Positions 47,975-60,081 of a DNA stretch of 64,000 nt are shown piece after piece. The stretch's first letter is position 1. Every line of letters begins with the position of its first letter. Origin of the DNA: Colletotrichum lupini (taxonomy: Eukaryota; Ascomycota; Sordariomycetes; Glomerellales; Glomerellaceae); the NCBI RefSeq assembly GCF_023278565.1, contig NC_064679.1, positions 2,790,001-2,854,000 on the forward strand, given 5' to 3'. Position numbers and translations under genes: made by a program. Below the pieces are notes generated by a model. That model was not told the origin of the DNA. It worked only from the letters and a program-made list of their open reading frames with translations, and searched no databases.

Positions 47975-49310
47975 GATGGGCAACCAGGCGAAAAACTGTT
48001 CCGAACGTCAGTACTCTAGATTATTGGCCCTGAGGAAGCTTCACCTACGTTTATTGTTGGAATTTATGTCCGTTGATATGCTACAGACAGAGTTGTAGAT
48101 AGTTTTGAAGTCGGTGGCCAAGTGTGAAGTGCGCGGTCACTGTCTAAGCATAGCTTATGGCGGGAGTAAAATGTGTGCGTGAGGCTATACTAGTATGTAG
48201 TCGTGACAAAGTCCGAAGTTGAACAGACGGAGGAGAGAAGAAGAGATGACAGGCCGGGCATGTAACGAAGAGTATACAGTGAGGTTGAGAGAGCATAGGA
48301 GGTCAAGACTGGTTTTGTATTCGGGCACCGAAGGCTGGTTGTCAAAAAGGTGTGTACGTGTGGTTGGTCGAGGCCCGATGGGATATATATGAGTGAGACG
48401 AGAGCACAGGGCCAGGGCGTGCGGTAGGGTAGGTACCTTGCGAGAAAGGAGAAGCAAGGCGCAAAGCTTTGGTTTTACACAAACTGTGAACGGATTTGAG
48501 CTACCCTGTCCATGTCTGAGCCATGACGGAAGCGCTTGCATCGAGAGAAAAAAAACAAAAAAACGGTCGTTAGGACGGACGGACGACGAGGTCCAGGGTT
48601 GAGGTCTCTCCGCCTCGCAAGGTCCAGGTCTGTGACAGTGGGTACAGGTGGGAAATTCCCCCATCAGGCGATGGAGGGCTTTGACAGTGGACGGGGGCAT
48701 GGGGACGAGAGAGGGATACATGAGAGGGAGGTATCTGGACCCCTGGTCATAACTGCACACCTCGTGGCATCTGCAAGGTAAATCTGCTATCACCACGCCC
48801 TCTGACGAGAGTGGGGAGAACTGGATGGGACTGTGCAGGGACGGGTGGGCTCCAAGTACCAAGAGCGACACAATCGAGGTTCTGAAGCCCACCCAGAAGG
48901 GCAAAGGGACTGGAACAGGTCTGGGTCAGCCTTGGTTTTATTGATTGATTCGTACGGCATGCCGGGAATGGTGAGAGCTGACATTATGGCATTGTGGCTC
49001 CGAGGTTGGTCTTGGTGTAACTGGCAAGTGATATTCACTGTTGCGGTCGTTGGAATATGGGTGTGCATCCACCGCCTGTTGCTACTCTTGACCAGTGGAT
49101 GGGATCATCGATATGTCCTGCGCTGACAACAAGGGCGTGGGAAATATCCTTCAGACGGGATGTGCAGGCTGGCGGGCGTCAATTGTCCGTGGATCGCCTG
49201 TGGTATCAACCCCGCCCGCGGAGAGGCTAGAAGACGTGGGAGATGACCACTGCCGACGTCTGCTGTAACATGGTTGGGCTTCGCGAGCCACGAGAACAGA
49301 CGTCGGGTCG

Positions 49311-49574
49311 TTAAGTGACCCAAATCAGCCATGCTCTGTTGTCGGTAGTGCATACGGAACAAATGGAGGATACAATGCGTAGCAGCACAAAGACCGCCAC
49401 AAGCACTTGGCTCCAAAAGACGGAGAAGCCGTCGCTCGACGGCCAAGGTCCTCTGTAGTACTGGAAGCACGTATTGTCTGTAGTCCCATTGCATGAATCC
49501 CTGTAAAACGCACCGACCTGACCAAGCTGGTCTCTCTTCGCGGGAGGTGTCAGGGCGGGATGTCTTTGTCCCAA
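49311..49574 (-). CDS. Weak candidate: one-span membrane protein fragment
   Basis: Reads FYRDSCNGTTDNTCFQYYRG, then PWPSSDGFSVFW, a hydrophobic span (SQVLVAVFVLLRIVSSICSV) and a stop after RAWLIWVT. The glycosylation site and cysteine pair before a single span are protein-like. A competing frame on the same strand (49105-49674) is also open. No start codon with a signal peptide was found, so it may be the last exon of a gene I cannot assemble, or chance. Confidence 0.2.
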   Translation of the reverse strand: MGQRHPALTPPAKRDQLGQVGAFYRDSCNGTTDNTCFQYYRGPWPSSDGFSVFWSQVLVAVFVLLRIVSSICSVCTTDNRAWLIWVT

Positions 49575-51030
49575 CAGACCGAGACACAGACACCGAGGGC
49601 TGGGTTAGCGAGCGAAGGGTGAGCTGTGTCTCCGCCTCCACCTCGGAACACCTCTGCGGCTCAGAGTCATCCATCCACTCACCACTACTCCGAAGGCCAG
49701 CCCCAATTTGCTTTTCGGCGCAAAAGGCAAGTGACAGAAAAGAGAATACCTACTGAACAAGGACAGGCTATAAGTGACGTTGGCTCGGCGATGATAATTC
49801 GAAGCGCTTTGAAGCGAGTAGCGAATGTGATGACCGACGTATGTATGCAATGTATTTGGAGAGATATTGAGACGCGGCATTTGGCTGCCCGTAGGTGTCT
49901 TTCAGCATCACTGAAGAATCGTGACAAATTCGGTCCCGAAAGCATGGACGAATTGGCCTGAAGGCGAAAGGGTAATTGCCGTGGGGGGCCGTTGGGAAAC
50001 GTGGAGGGACGCAAGAAAGTAGGGCGTGACATTGATGGCGCGGGTGCAGGCGTGGTTGTTGCAAGATCAATAGCAGAGAGTTGCTGAGGATCTGATGTCG
50101 AGTCCAGCCAGTCGAAGTACCGTACAAGGGGTGTGGATGATTTGCTTCAAGGCACGCAAATGTTGAGATGGTCGATATTAGCGGGTTGTGCAGTTGCGGC
50201 AGAGAGTACGGATAGGCGAGACGAGATTAGAGAACAACGTCGGCGAAGTCGGCGTACGACACAGAGTTGGCTGGTACGTCTATAGTAACACCCTTCCTTT
50301 GTGGCTTATGGAAGCGGTGTCCAAACTCTACTATAGTAGACGACACCTAGACGACATGATGGGCGCCGCTATTGCCATGGCCGGCGCCGAATGGCGGCGG
50401 CAGCAGTGGCCCAAGGTGGGAGCATAGGGTGGCAGTCGGCTTCCGATGTCTAGAGCTGAAGATGGGACCCAGGGTATCGTCAACATATCGGCAAAGGAAC
50501 GGTAAAGCGTCTCGGGCATGCCCGTTTTGGAGCGAAACGTCTTTTGAGTTGATCCGAAGTGCAACGTCTTGGGGGTGTTATGTCAGGCCTAGCACGGCCG
50601 AGACCAGCATGATGAAGCGAAGCGAAGACGAAAAAGAAGCCGTGCCGAGAGAGGTGAGTGACAGACGACCTGAGTCTATCCGTACACCTTGGAGAATGGG
50701 TGGGATGGTGGTGGTAGTCGGCTGAGTGAAGCGATTCGGGAAGAGACCGGAGACAGGGCCAGAGTCAAGAGGAGACAAGAATCTGAAGCCTGGATCAGCT
50801 CATGATATGAAGGAGGGATGAAGAGATGGCGGGCGTGCGGCGTCAGGCCCCTGTTGGTAGGATATGCAGCGGACAGACGAATTGAAATGCAGTACTCCGT
50901 ATACTAGGAAGCAAGATTCGATATGAATGGATGTGGGCAGTGGCGTGACTGGGCAGACGCGGGCATCGGCCAGCTGCTCTGAGCCTCTCAATCTCAAGGA
51001 TTGATGAAAGTGTGCTCCGTATGCATCCCT

Positions 51031-51957
51031 ACCTTGAGAAGGTAAGGTAAGGAAGGTATCCGTAAATTGGCACGATTTGGGAGGGAAGACGATGATGAAG
51101 ATGCAGAAAAAGGAGAGAAAATTGTCAGTGGCAAGGCCGTGCTCTGCAGCAGTAGCGCGAGGTAGCTGCACACTGCAGAAACTGCAGAACGGATGTCGAT
51201 AGGAAGGAGCTGGAGGTGGGTGTGGAGTCGACGGGATGTGCAATGTGCAGGTGCGACCTTACCTTACCTTGGGTGCGGGTGCGGGAGGCAGGTGGGCAGG
51301 TGCAGTTGGGGGGAGGAACACCGGGAAGGTGCAGACCGGGCAGCAGGCTCGTCGAGAAGACGGGAAGGTAAGCCCGGTGAAGGAAGGGAAGGCATTCCGG
51401 ATCCTGCCTGTCTTCCATGCCGACCTTAGATTCCTTGAGGTACTTCCTTAGCTCAGGTGCTTTCTCTGGAGATTATAGGTGACTGAATTATCATCATCAT
51501 CAGAAGGCACTCAGACACTAAGGTAAGGTAAGGTAGGTACCGTAGGTAAGGTACCTTACCTGATTGCCGACAAATTACTTATTGTTGGCATGGGAGGAAC
51601 GAGGAAAGAAGAAGGTGGGCGCAAAAGGTGCCTCCTCACCATGCTTTCCTTTTCCCGTCCCAAACTATGCAGGCAGTTTTCCTTTCTCGCCTTGTGTTTG
51701 GAGAGTACCTGTAGGCCTTGGACCTTCAGGAGGATCACCCATCATCATCATCATCATCTTCTTCTTCATCTCCATCTTCATCCGCTTTCTTCTTCTCCAC
51801 CCCCTTGCTCTGTTCCCTTCTTCAGCCCCGTGCCCGCATGTCTCTCACTGGACGCCCCAGACATTATATGCAGAAAATCTTGGTACTGATCAGTGATGGC
51901 AAGCTATCAGCTCTTAATGTGTGATCTGCCTAGTAAGGTAGGTAAGGTAAGGAAGGG
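51031..51957. repeat. Clustered AAGGT/ACCTT pentamer repeats
   Basis: Short arrays of AAGGT or its complement at about 51031-51059, 51256-51270, 51519-51562 and 51934-51957, in both orientations. The third array is partly self-complementary (aaggtaaggt ... accttacc). It is non-coding. Confidence 0.7.
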
Positions 51958-54050
51958 GATGTATCTGTAGGTGTATTCCTATATGTGACAGGCTCTCGCG
52001 CCAGGGTCAGCCATCACGTACAAGGTATGGCCAGGTATTTCACACCGAAATATCATCTGTGAGACTGAAGCGGTGACTTCCAGCTGCCACAGCTGTTGGG
52101 GGACGTGCTTGTAAGTTCCATTGTTGACCTGTATGGTAATGGTACAATGGCAGTGCAGTGCTACGAGCTCTTTGCTTGAGTCCCGACGTTTCTCCCTCAT
52201 GCAACCCTCCAGACATGGGTGCATTTCTTGGCTGCTGCCCCCCGGGGATGAAGAGCTCTTGAGGGGTTAATACGTCGAGTCAATGAGGTGCATGGGGAGA
52301 AAACATGAAGTTGAAAAGCAAAGAAACGGAAACATATTGCCCCGCCCTTACCTTCTTTTTTCGATGTTACAATGCTGCAATGGCCATCATTGCTGTTGGC
52401 TCCGTTTGGGCTTGATGCTCAACCAAGGCATGAATTCGCACCAAGGAATCTCTCAGCCATGGGCAGTTGCCGCGTTGTGTCCCCCAGCCTGCGATCTGAA
52501 CCCAGTCCGAGGTGCAGGCGCATGAGAAGGCGCGACTGCCCTCGGTAAAGGACCACGCGGAAAGCATTGCACACATAGATGGCACACAGATGAGGTAAGA
52601 CAGCGCCCACTGCTCTTTCTCTGGTACTTGGCCCTCGTGGTTTGTACCCAATCACCCAGTCAAGCCAAGGTCAAGGCCAAGGTGTAAGGTGTAAGCTAGG
52701 TACGGAGTACGTACTTCGTGATACAGGGCCCTGGTCAAGGTAATGGTCCATTCAGAAGGAGCAGACCCATGCAGGGCACCTTCCCTTTAGATTGGCCCCG
52801 TGCCTGTTGCAGTGTTGCTCCCCATGAATGATGAATCCATGTGCCGACACGACCTGACGCTCGACTCAACACTCGATACTCTACTCAACCTCAATCCGAA
52901 GCACAAGAGGCCACAGCAAATACGCTCATACACACCACCTCTTTCTTCTTCCCCCCTGGTTTTCAGAACCCCCTCATCAGAGTTTGTCTTGTCCTTAGAT
53001 CGCTTTCCTTCTCCTCCTCCGCCTTATTATCACGCCGAGCGAGAACTAGCATCTCACTGGGCTGAAAGCGCTCGAATCGTATCAGGCTCCGGTTGCCGTA
53101 AGAAAGAAATACCAGCCAATTCACGCTTTGCTTCACCGATGTATGAATAATTTAGGGGAAAAGACTGTAGCCGTGCCCCTGGCATACAGACTCACTTCCC
53201 TTCTTTATGCCCAACATGTTCCGCGCAACGCCCGGCCTCTCCACACATCAACATCTCGATTGAGAGACGCCCACACCAAGACGGTATACCGACGCCCCCG
53301 GACCCCGTCTCCCGTCCCCCGTCGCCGGCCCTCTTCTGACTGACGCCTTTGGTGCTGGCTTACTCGTTGTTTACCCTCTTCCGTCCCGTCACCTTCACGG
53401 ATAGAGTCAGTCGCAGCAGGCCCGAATCCACGTCGGCTCTTTTCGTCGTTTCGCGGTCAAAGCACCACCAGCCCACCTGCCAGCACCCACTCACACTTTT
53501 TGTCATTGGCCTTGTTCTGGTTCTTGTCTACGAACCAAGTCAACCTGTTACGGCACCTCGCATTCCATCGTCACACACATCTGCTTTCCTTTTGGTACTA
53601 AGAGGGTGGCATTCAATCTTCCCTGTCACGGACACGCCACCCGTACCACCAGATAGTATTGACAGATAGGTGGCTACTTGCTGCCTCCAATCGATGTCGC
53701 TTTCTCCCAGAGGTGGCTTTTCCGGAGGCTCAGACTGCTACTGACCACCATTCGCCCAGTGCGATCCCGGGCATACACGGTTACACTGCATCCATTGCAG
53801 GAGATTGGACCTCGGGCCCCATAACGTCGCTCAATCTTTCACACTTCTGCTTTGCTCTGTTACGACCTGGCCCTGCTCGCCTGGGCTGTTTGCATTAGCT
53901 GTGCCATAGCTGAGATACCTTGAAGACGGAAACCAGCCAGAGCATGGGCGGCTCGATCTCATCAGTAGCTCTGCTCTAACAAGGCCTCTCTGGTAACACC
54001 AGCCCAACATGCACCTTTGGCGCGGGCCCTTTGAGAAATCCAGCGGTCTT

Positions 54051-54476
54051 CTACGACCAAGTCGCAAGGTAGAATTCCCTGGGACGACGTACCTGTCGGC
54101 ATTCCATAATGTTTATTAGTCCCCAGACGATGTTGGCCAAGAAGGTCAAACACCCAACGCAGCCATTCTCGCACTGGTACCGATAATATTGGAGCCGCTG
54201 TGAAAGGATAGTCATTGCCACGGCGTTATAGCTGGTGCTACTAGCATCAAGACACCCTACCTGTCCATCGGACGTTCCCTTGGTACAGCACACCGGAGCC
54301 AGGTCCGGACATGGTTGAGTGCAACACCATGCAGGCTTCATGTGCCAGGTCAACAGCCCGATACCAAATGCCATGGAGACCGTAATGGGAGTCCGATGCC
54401 AAATGTGGACGAAAGCAAGATCGTGACACCGGCTATCCCCTTTGGAGCGTCCTGAACAGAAAGTACGAGCTGGCAA
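54051..54476 (-). CDS. Weak candidate: cysteine-rich open frame, 141 codons
   Basis: Contains WCCTQPCPDLAPVCCTKGTS and, later, YQCENGCVGCLTFLANIVWG. A good intron (donor GTAGGG after GQ at 54260, acceptor TTTCACAG at 54198; 63 bases, multiple of three, no stop) would join the two cysteine segments. An ATG at 54374 (MAFGIGLLTW) would start a protein of about 86 aa. No signal peptide. Cysteine spacing is suggestive of a small structured protein, but no family is recognised. Confidence 0.22.
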   Translation of the reverse strand: MPARTFCSGRSKGDSRCHDLAFVHIWHRTPITVSMAFGIGLLTWHMKPAWCCTQPCPDLAPVCCTKGTSDGQVGCLDASSTSYNAVAMTILSQRLQYYRYQCENGCVGCLTFLANIVWGLINIMECRQVRRPREFYLATWS

Positions 54477-57400
54477 AACGATCAGTAGAGTCGAAAGCGG
54501 GCAGTCTTTGTCGTCTCAATCGCCGTGTCTACGATGTGACACCCCGCAGGGACCGTCCGTCTGCGACAGAGATGCTCGAAAGCTCATGCCAATATCTGGC
54601 CCTCGGCCGCAATCCTCAATGCAATAACATGCCAATTATTGGATTGTGCTATCGACACTTTGCAACCACTGAACCAAGATCGACCCATGCCATGGTTTCT
54701 GGCGCACCCAGTATTCCAGTGGCCCACATCAACTCATTTGACGCCCTTGCCTGCACTATATCTCTGTCTGTTAAGGCCACTTCTGTGTTGACAATCGCAT
54801 CACCAAACGTCTATTTACAGCGGTGTCTGATGGAACGGTACTCGGAAGCTGACCCCGGCTTGCCCTGTGAGGTCCACCTCGTCAACATGCACACCATGCG
54901 GCTCGGGACACGAATACATGGGCACTGGACCTCAGACAAATAATCTGGCAGGTCAGCCAACATGCCGACGTTAGTCCTCTACTCCGTATGAATAGAACGC
55001 AGATGCACATTAAAGGTCTCGCGGAAAGTGGAGTGCGTTGTCAACGGAAGCCGGAGGGCGGAGCCGCGGTTCCTACTACTGGGCGCCACGACAAGGCGTC
55101 AAGGTCGAAAGGACTCAACATCCTTCAGCCACCCACCTGGGCTGACTGTCTGACTCTGATATCGCTTGAGAGCTTGACAGATGAGCATACCTGACAATCC
55201 TTAGGGATACAAAATACAACATGTCTGAGACATTGGGACTGTGCTCGTGGATGATCGGATCAGTGATCAGTGGCTTGCTAGACCCCCACTCCACGGAAGC
55301 CTGCCCCTCAGGCGTTCTTTTGGAAATGTCACTCCGGTCGCCTACGGAAGAGTTGGCGTGCACCGTACCAACTGAACAAGTCCGATCGTCCTCAACGCCC
55401 CTGACGCCGGTAACGCTATGACGACACAAAACGAGAGAACCTTTGTCGAGGGTTGAAATTCGAATCCGCATCCAATAACCTCATGGACCGCACTGGTAGA
55501 GCTCCGAAGTTCTTTTGACATCTCGACTTAACCTCCCTATTCTGGATGGTGTCTGGGAGGACAATGTATGTTCCCTTCGATTTGATGCGGTCAACGTCAG
55601 TGAACAACTTCTGCCAGGGTATGCTGTTCATGATGCAAGCCGATCTCATCTGGGACAGATCGGAGATGAGCAGGTGTACTCCGTACGGGTAGAAGAACGG
55701 AAATCACTAGACATTCCCAAGAGGGGCACAAAGCGGCAGGACGCGCCATCAACTCAATGATTGACCCGGGGCATTGCTTGCTATTGTGGCATCCACGCAA
55801 ATGCAAGGCCCTCGTCCATTTTTTTAGTGCCTATCCGACCGCACACAGACAACACCAGCTTCATGGGACGGTTGCTGGCTTGCGTGGGGACAATTGCAAC
55901 AGGTCACGTCGTACCAGAGAGACGGACGCCAGCCGCATACGGATTGCCGAGCTTCGGGCTGGCCTGCCAAAATCTTAAAAAGTCTGGTTCCAGATCCAGG
56001 CGTGCAGAATCATCGTCCAAGGGAGGGGCGTATGGGATTTGACAGATGATGACCCTGCATCTTTTCTTCTCCTCAGGTAGCCACGCCTCGTAATGTACAG
56101 AGCATCCGTACCTCCTAGGACGCTGTGGCTACTAGCCCACGAGCTCGAGCATGTCTCACCCCATGACAGCGATGGTCTTGGAATATGCCGACTTTGGTGG
56201 AACAATACATTGTTATCCCACTAGCAATTGCGAAGCGGGCCAAACCGGCAACCGCTTTCTACGCATTATGTGATCGATTTACACTCGGCTGGACAGGGGG
56301 CGTGGTTTGGACCGGTACGGATACACAGGAGAGATGGAGAGTATCCGTACGGATAGCTAATAGAGAAGCATCGAAGGCGTCCAAGACAAACAATGACGCA
56401 GCAGGGAAGCAGAAAAGTTCCGACCTTCCGACTGGTTTCTCGCAGAAACACTGAACGCCCGTCCTGCCCAGCTCCGAGCTCGACCTTGGGGCAGGCCAGC
56501 AGATCCCGTGCCTGATGTGCAACAGCGTTTTATACAAGGCGTCCTACCGAAATTCAGGGCTACCCGAAGGTCAGTCTTTCGAGGCCATGGATCCTTGTCT
56601 GTTGCCCAACGTAACGTGAAGCAGGGAAGGCTGACGGGTCAGGAGCTTGACAGTACACTAGCAATCGGAACGTACGGCGAAGCGGCGAAGCCGTTGTTTT
56701 CCCAGTCAATGGACATGTTCTTCATCGAGCTTGCTTCCGGTTAACAGCCACAATTCCCACTCGAGAAGAGCCACCAACCCAAGATACATAGATGGGTCCT
56801 CGGGGACGACGGAATACGTTCGACGATCTTGCACCCACCAATGGGGGAGCGCCCTGCAAACAGTAACTACGCAAGCCCCTCCATCTTCTTTCCAAGAACG
56901 CACACCATGATATCCAGCACCTGAAAGAAAACCAGTAATACTTGCACCTCGCCATCGCCTCGATCTTCCCCGTTGAGTGCGGGCGTCGCTCGTTGCACTC
57001 TGGCTTCCTTGGCAACCATTGACCTTCTTCACACTCATGTTTCGTTGCAGCTCTTGAGCTGCTGCTCTCCCCTGCCGGAGAGCCAGGAGTCACCGTCAAA
57101 GCGTTCGTCGACATACCCACCCTCAGGTTTCACACCAGACTTCGAAATGATCAAAGCGCCATCCGGCCTACTCCCCACACCACAACCCCAAATTCCTCAT
57201 CTGATCTCCCTGTCCCTTGCCCTTGTCAGCTCCCTGCACGGCGGCTGCCAAAGCTGGATGATCGCATCAATCGGAATTTGGGCGAATCATGGTGGTTCCA
57301 AGTCCTTTCTGACAGGTACCCGACGGGCAAAGTCTCCTTGTCCCATGCTCGCAACTATCGACTAGAAGGGGTATTATGAGGGATGCTTGCGCCGGGGTTA

Positions 57401-59526
57401 ACCCAAAAAAAGCCTGACAGCAAGTGGAGAGTCTTGCAGAGACCGCTCGACCTCGAAGCCATGCTCGCCTTATGGAGGAGAAGCGAGAGAGGAGGGGTGC
57501 GTCTCCATTCCGCAGAGTCTCTACATACATAGGCATAGCCTGGATATCCGGAATACGAAGGCTCGAGTCGATGTCGGTAACAAAGTTGCAGATGAGAGGC
57601 AGAAGTGGGTTATCGACGCACTGTTGTGAAATTGATAACGTACCACGGCACGACACCAAAGTCCAGGTAGTACCATTCACCTTGGGCATGCTACCAATCT
57701 CACACCAGACCGCACGTACTTTGACTTCCGGCCTCACGCCCCCCCATGGCATCTCCCTATACCAGATTGAGATATCTGGCGATTTTTGACATTTTCACAC
57801 CAACGCGCGTAGCTCCAACCGGCTCACAAGGTCGATGAACTAGACCCACAGATTGCAGACGGCAGTGGTTGCGTGTCACCGCGGCTCATGTCTGTCGAGC
57901 ATCGCCTGCTCTTCGGCTGGGTGGAAGGCTTCCTTGCTTTGTCGGTGCCTCTGTGGGGATGCAAGCTCCGCGGGCCGAGTCTTTGACGGTGTAGCCTCTG
58001 CTCATGCCTGCCATTTATCGTCGGCGGCCGACAACATCCTGGAAAATTCGAAATCCCATCACCGCGAGGTTACCATTGTCAAGGCCCGGGGTCCGAAGGC
58101 ACCCTTCACGTAGCGGAGACGTATGCACGACAGTGTTTGTGGCAACGACGGACCGAAGAATATCCCCACCCGGCCCCCATGCCGGAAAACAATCTCGGCC
58201 TCGTCTTGTTGCTGTCAGCACTGATTGGACTTGTCTCCCGACGACCCTGTACCAAGAGCCTCTCTGCCATGGATCTGCAACTCGCACTGGATAAGATAAG
58301 ATAGTATATCTTGGTCTAGATAAGGTATCGCTCAGTCGGGACGACGTCCGGACATGGTCACGGAAGAAGCACGTTTCCCCTCCCAACGACCTTCGTATTG
58401 ATATATTTGTACACGGCGCGGAAAAACTGGAGACAGCCCGATCTACTTTCACCGTAATGGCTGCTACCGTTCCATCGCAACATCCCATCTCATGAACGGC
58501 GGAGACGGCAAAGAAGACTGCCTCATCTCCGTCGACGGGGTCTCCCGGTCACTGAGAGCATCATGCTGAAAGACGCGGCTATTTTCTCAAGCTTTCTCTG
58601 TTGCCGCGTTTCTGGCAGAACTTTCAACATTCGGAGACAACTTCAAATGGGGACTTGTCCGCTCATCTGTGACGGCCGGCAGCAACTTAATTGTAAGCCT
58701 AGTCCTGAGTCACCACCGGCAGTAACTCTGTGCATCTGCTCAATCGCGAAGTTGGTAGCGAATCATAATGTGTTCAACCCTTGAGCCTAGTCACCTGATG
58801 TCGTCTTGAAGCAACCTTGTACTCCGTAGTCAAGTTGGGTTGGAGGCGATCATACCAAAACACGCTCACCGCTTGCTTCCCCTCTATGACTATTTTACTT
58901 GAGGGGCCCGAGGGTGTTTTGGACACATTCGAGATCCCTGGAAGAAGGTTCATCGAGAACCCAAAATAATCTTGGAGCAAATCATGCAGCTTGAGAACGA
59001 GTGCACAGAACAAGCTCGGTGAACGGACGGTTTGAGGCTCACAGACGTTCCTCACGTCATCCTCGCTGGCCGTTCGGCAGATATTTGTCGTCCAGTACAG
59101 GGTCTAGGGGTCTCGACTCTCAACACTTGATGCTAATGAGCTCCCTTTAGCCACATGCGCGGCCGGAAGATGTTTCGGCTCGATTGAGCCACTCAGATGT
59201 CAGACAACCAGCATCTGATATAACGAATGACGGTCTGTCATCCCAACGTCATCGTCCCGTGACTTCTGCTCTACTGCGATGGCGACGCATGTTTCTCGCC
59301 GTCATCTCACCCTGACACATGTTCAACGCGAGGTTGATATTTGTGAAGTTGAAATAAAATGTTTACAACTATTCAGCTGACGCGAAAATTACAACACCGT
59401 ATCATTCGAGTCCGTTCCAGAAGCTACCAGAGAGAGAGAGCAGCATGCGCAGCCGAGCCCGTCCACCGTTTCGTACGGACTTCCCAACCACTATCCTACA
59501 ACCGCCAACCCGGCTCCAATCCATGT

Positions 59527-60081
59527 TTACAATGCGACCAGGGCGGCAATGAGACCTCCAAGAAACGCAACCGGACCCATTGTAGACGCAGCATTCGGTG
59601 TGCTGGTAGCAGAGGCGGACGCCGCAGCTCCGGTCGCAGAGGCGGTCGTTTGCGAGGCAGTGGCTGATGATGTCGAGTTGGCGCTCTTACAGACGACTTG
59701 ATCGGGGACGGTGACGCCTGCTCCGGTGCAGATGTCTTTTGCGTACTTGACGGCGGTGTCCTGGTCGGCTTGAGGACAGGCACCGGCGAGACAGCATGCG
59801 ATGCCGTCGAGGAAGCCAGAGTTGGAGCAGATGCATTTGACGTCGATCTGACTGCAGCCAGCAATGCCACTGCCAGTAGTGTATTGATTCACGCAGCCTT
59901 GCTATTCATTCGCAATCCGGCCGTTAGCACACGAATCACAGGCGACTAGGAGCATCTTTGGCACTCTAGCAAACGAGAGAAATCCGTAGGACCAGGGGGA
60001 ACGTACAGCGCACGTGGGTAGCGCGTTCTGCTGCGCGGCGGCAAAGCCGACAAGCGCGACGACTACAGCGGAAGATCTCAT
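59527..60081 (-). CDS. GPI-anchored CFEM-domain protein, 149 aa
   Basis: Small secreted, cell-surface protein. Exons 60007-60081 and 59527-59901 are phase 0 and join in frame. The signal peptide is MRSSAVVVALVGFAAA. The CFEM domain follows, with eight or more cysteines in the expected order (LPTCAQGCVNQ, GIAGCSQIDVKCICSN, IACCLAGACPQAD, KDICTGAGV). The Asp of SQIDVKC stands where CFEM proteins place the haem-iron ligand. A Ser/Thr/Ala-rich stalk leads to a C-terminal hydrophobic tail (MGPVAFLGGLIAALVAL) typical of GPI attachment. Known CFEM proteins act in haem/iron uptake, wall integrity or host interaction; which applies here cannot be told. PER1 in this window processes anchors of this kind. 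Confidence 0.93.

Larger units (their letters stand above)
47975..59526. other. 11.5 kb gene desert with weak candidates
   Basis: No frame here carries a domain I recognise. The first about 900 bases are pyrimidine-rich on the minus strand and open for 239 codons (48185-48904), which looks like a promoter/leader rather than a protein. Two weak coding candidates are listed separately (49311 and 54051). Another pyrimidine-rich stretch at 52900-53600 on the plus strand resembles a leader but is not followed by a clear gene. Pentamer repeats occur at 51.0-52.0 kb. Base composition is close to genome average, so the stretch is not a RIP island. Confidence 0.4.

Noticed and set aside
48185..48904. 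239-codon minus-strand frame
   Set aside because: Pyrimidine-rich, low-complexity composition with no domain and no conserved look; more likely a leader/promoter of the gene starting at 47974.
57267..57752. 161-codon minus-strand frame
   Set aside because: Overlapped by an equally open frame on the other strand; no domain or signal recognised.
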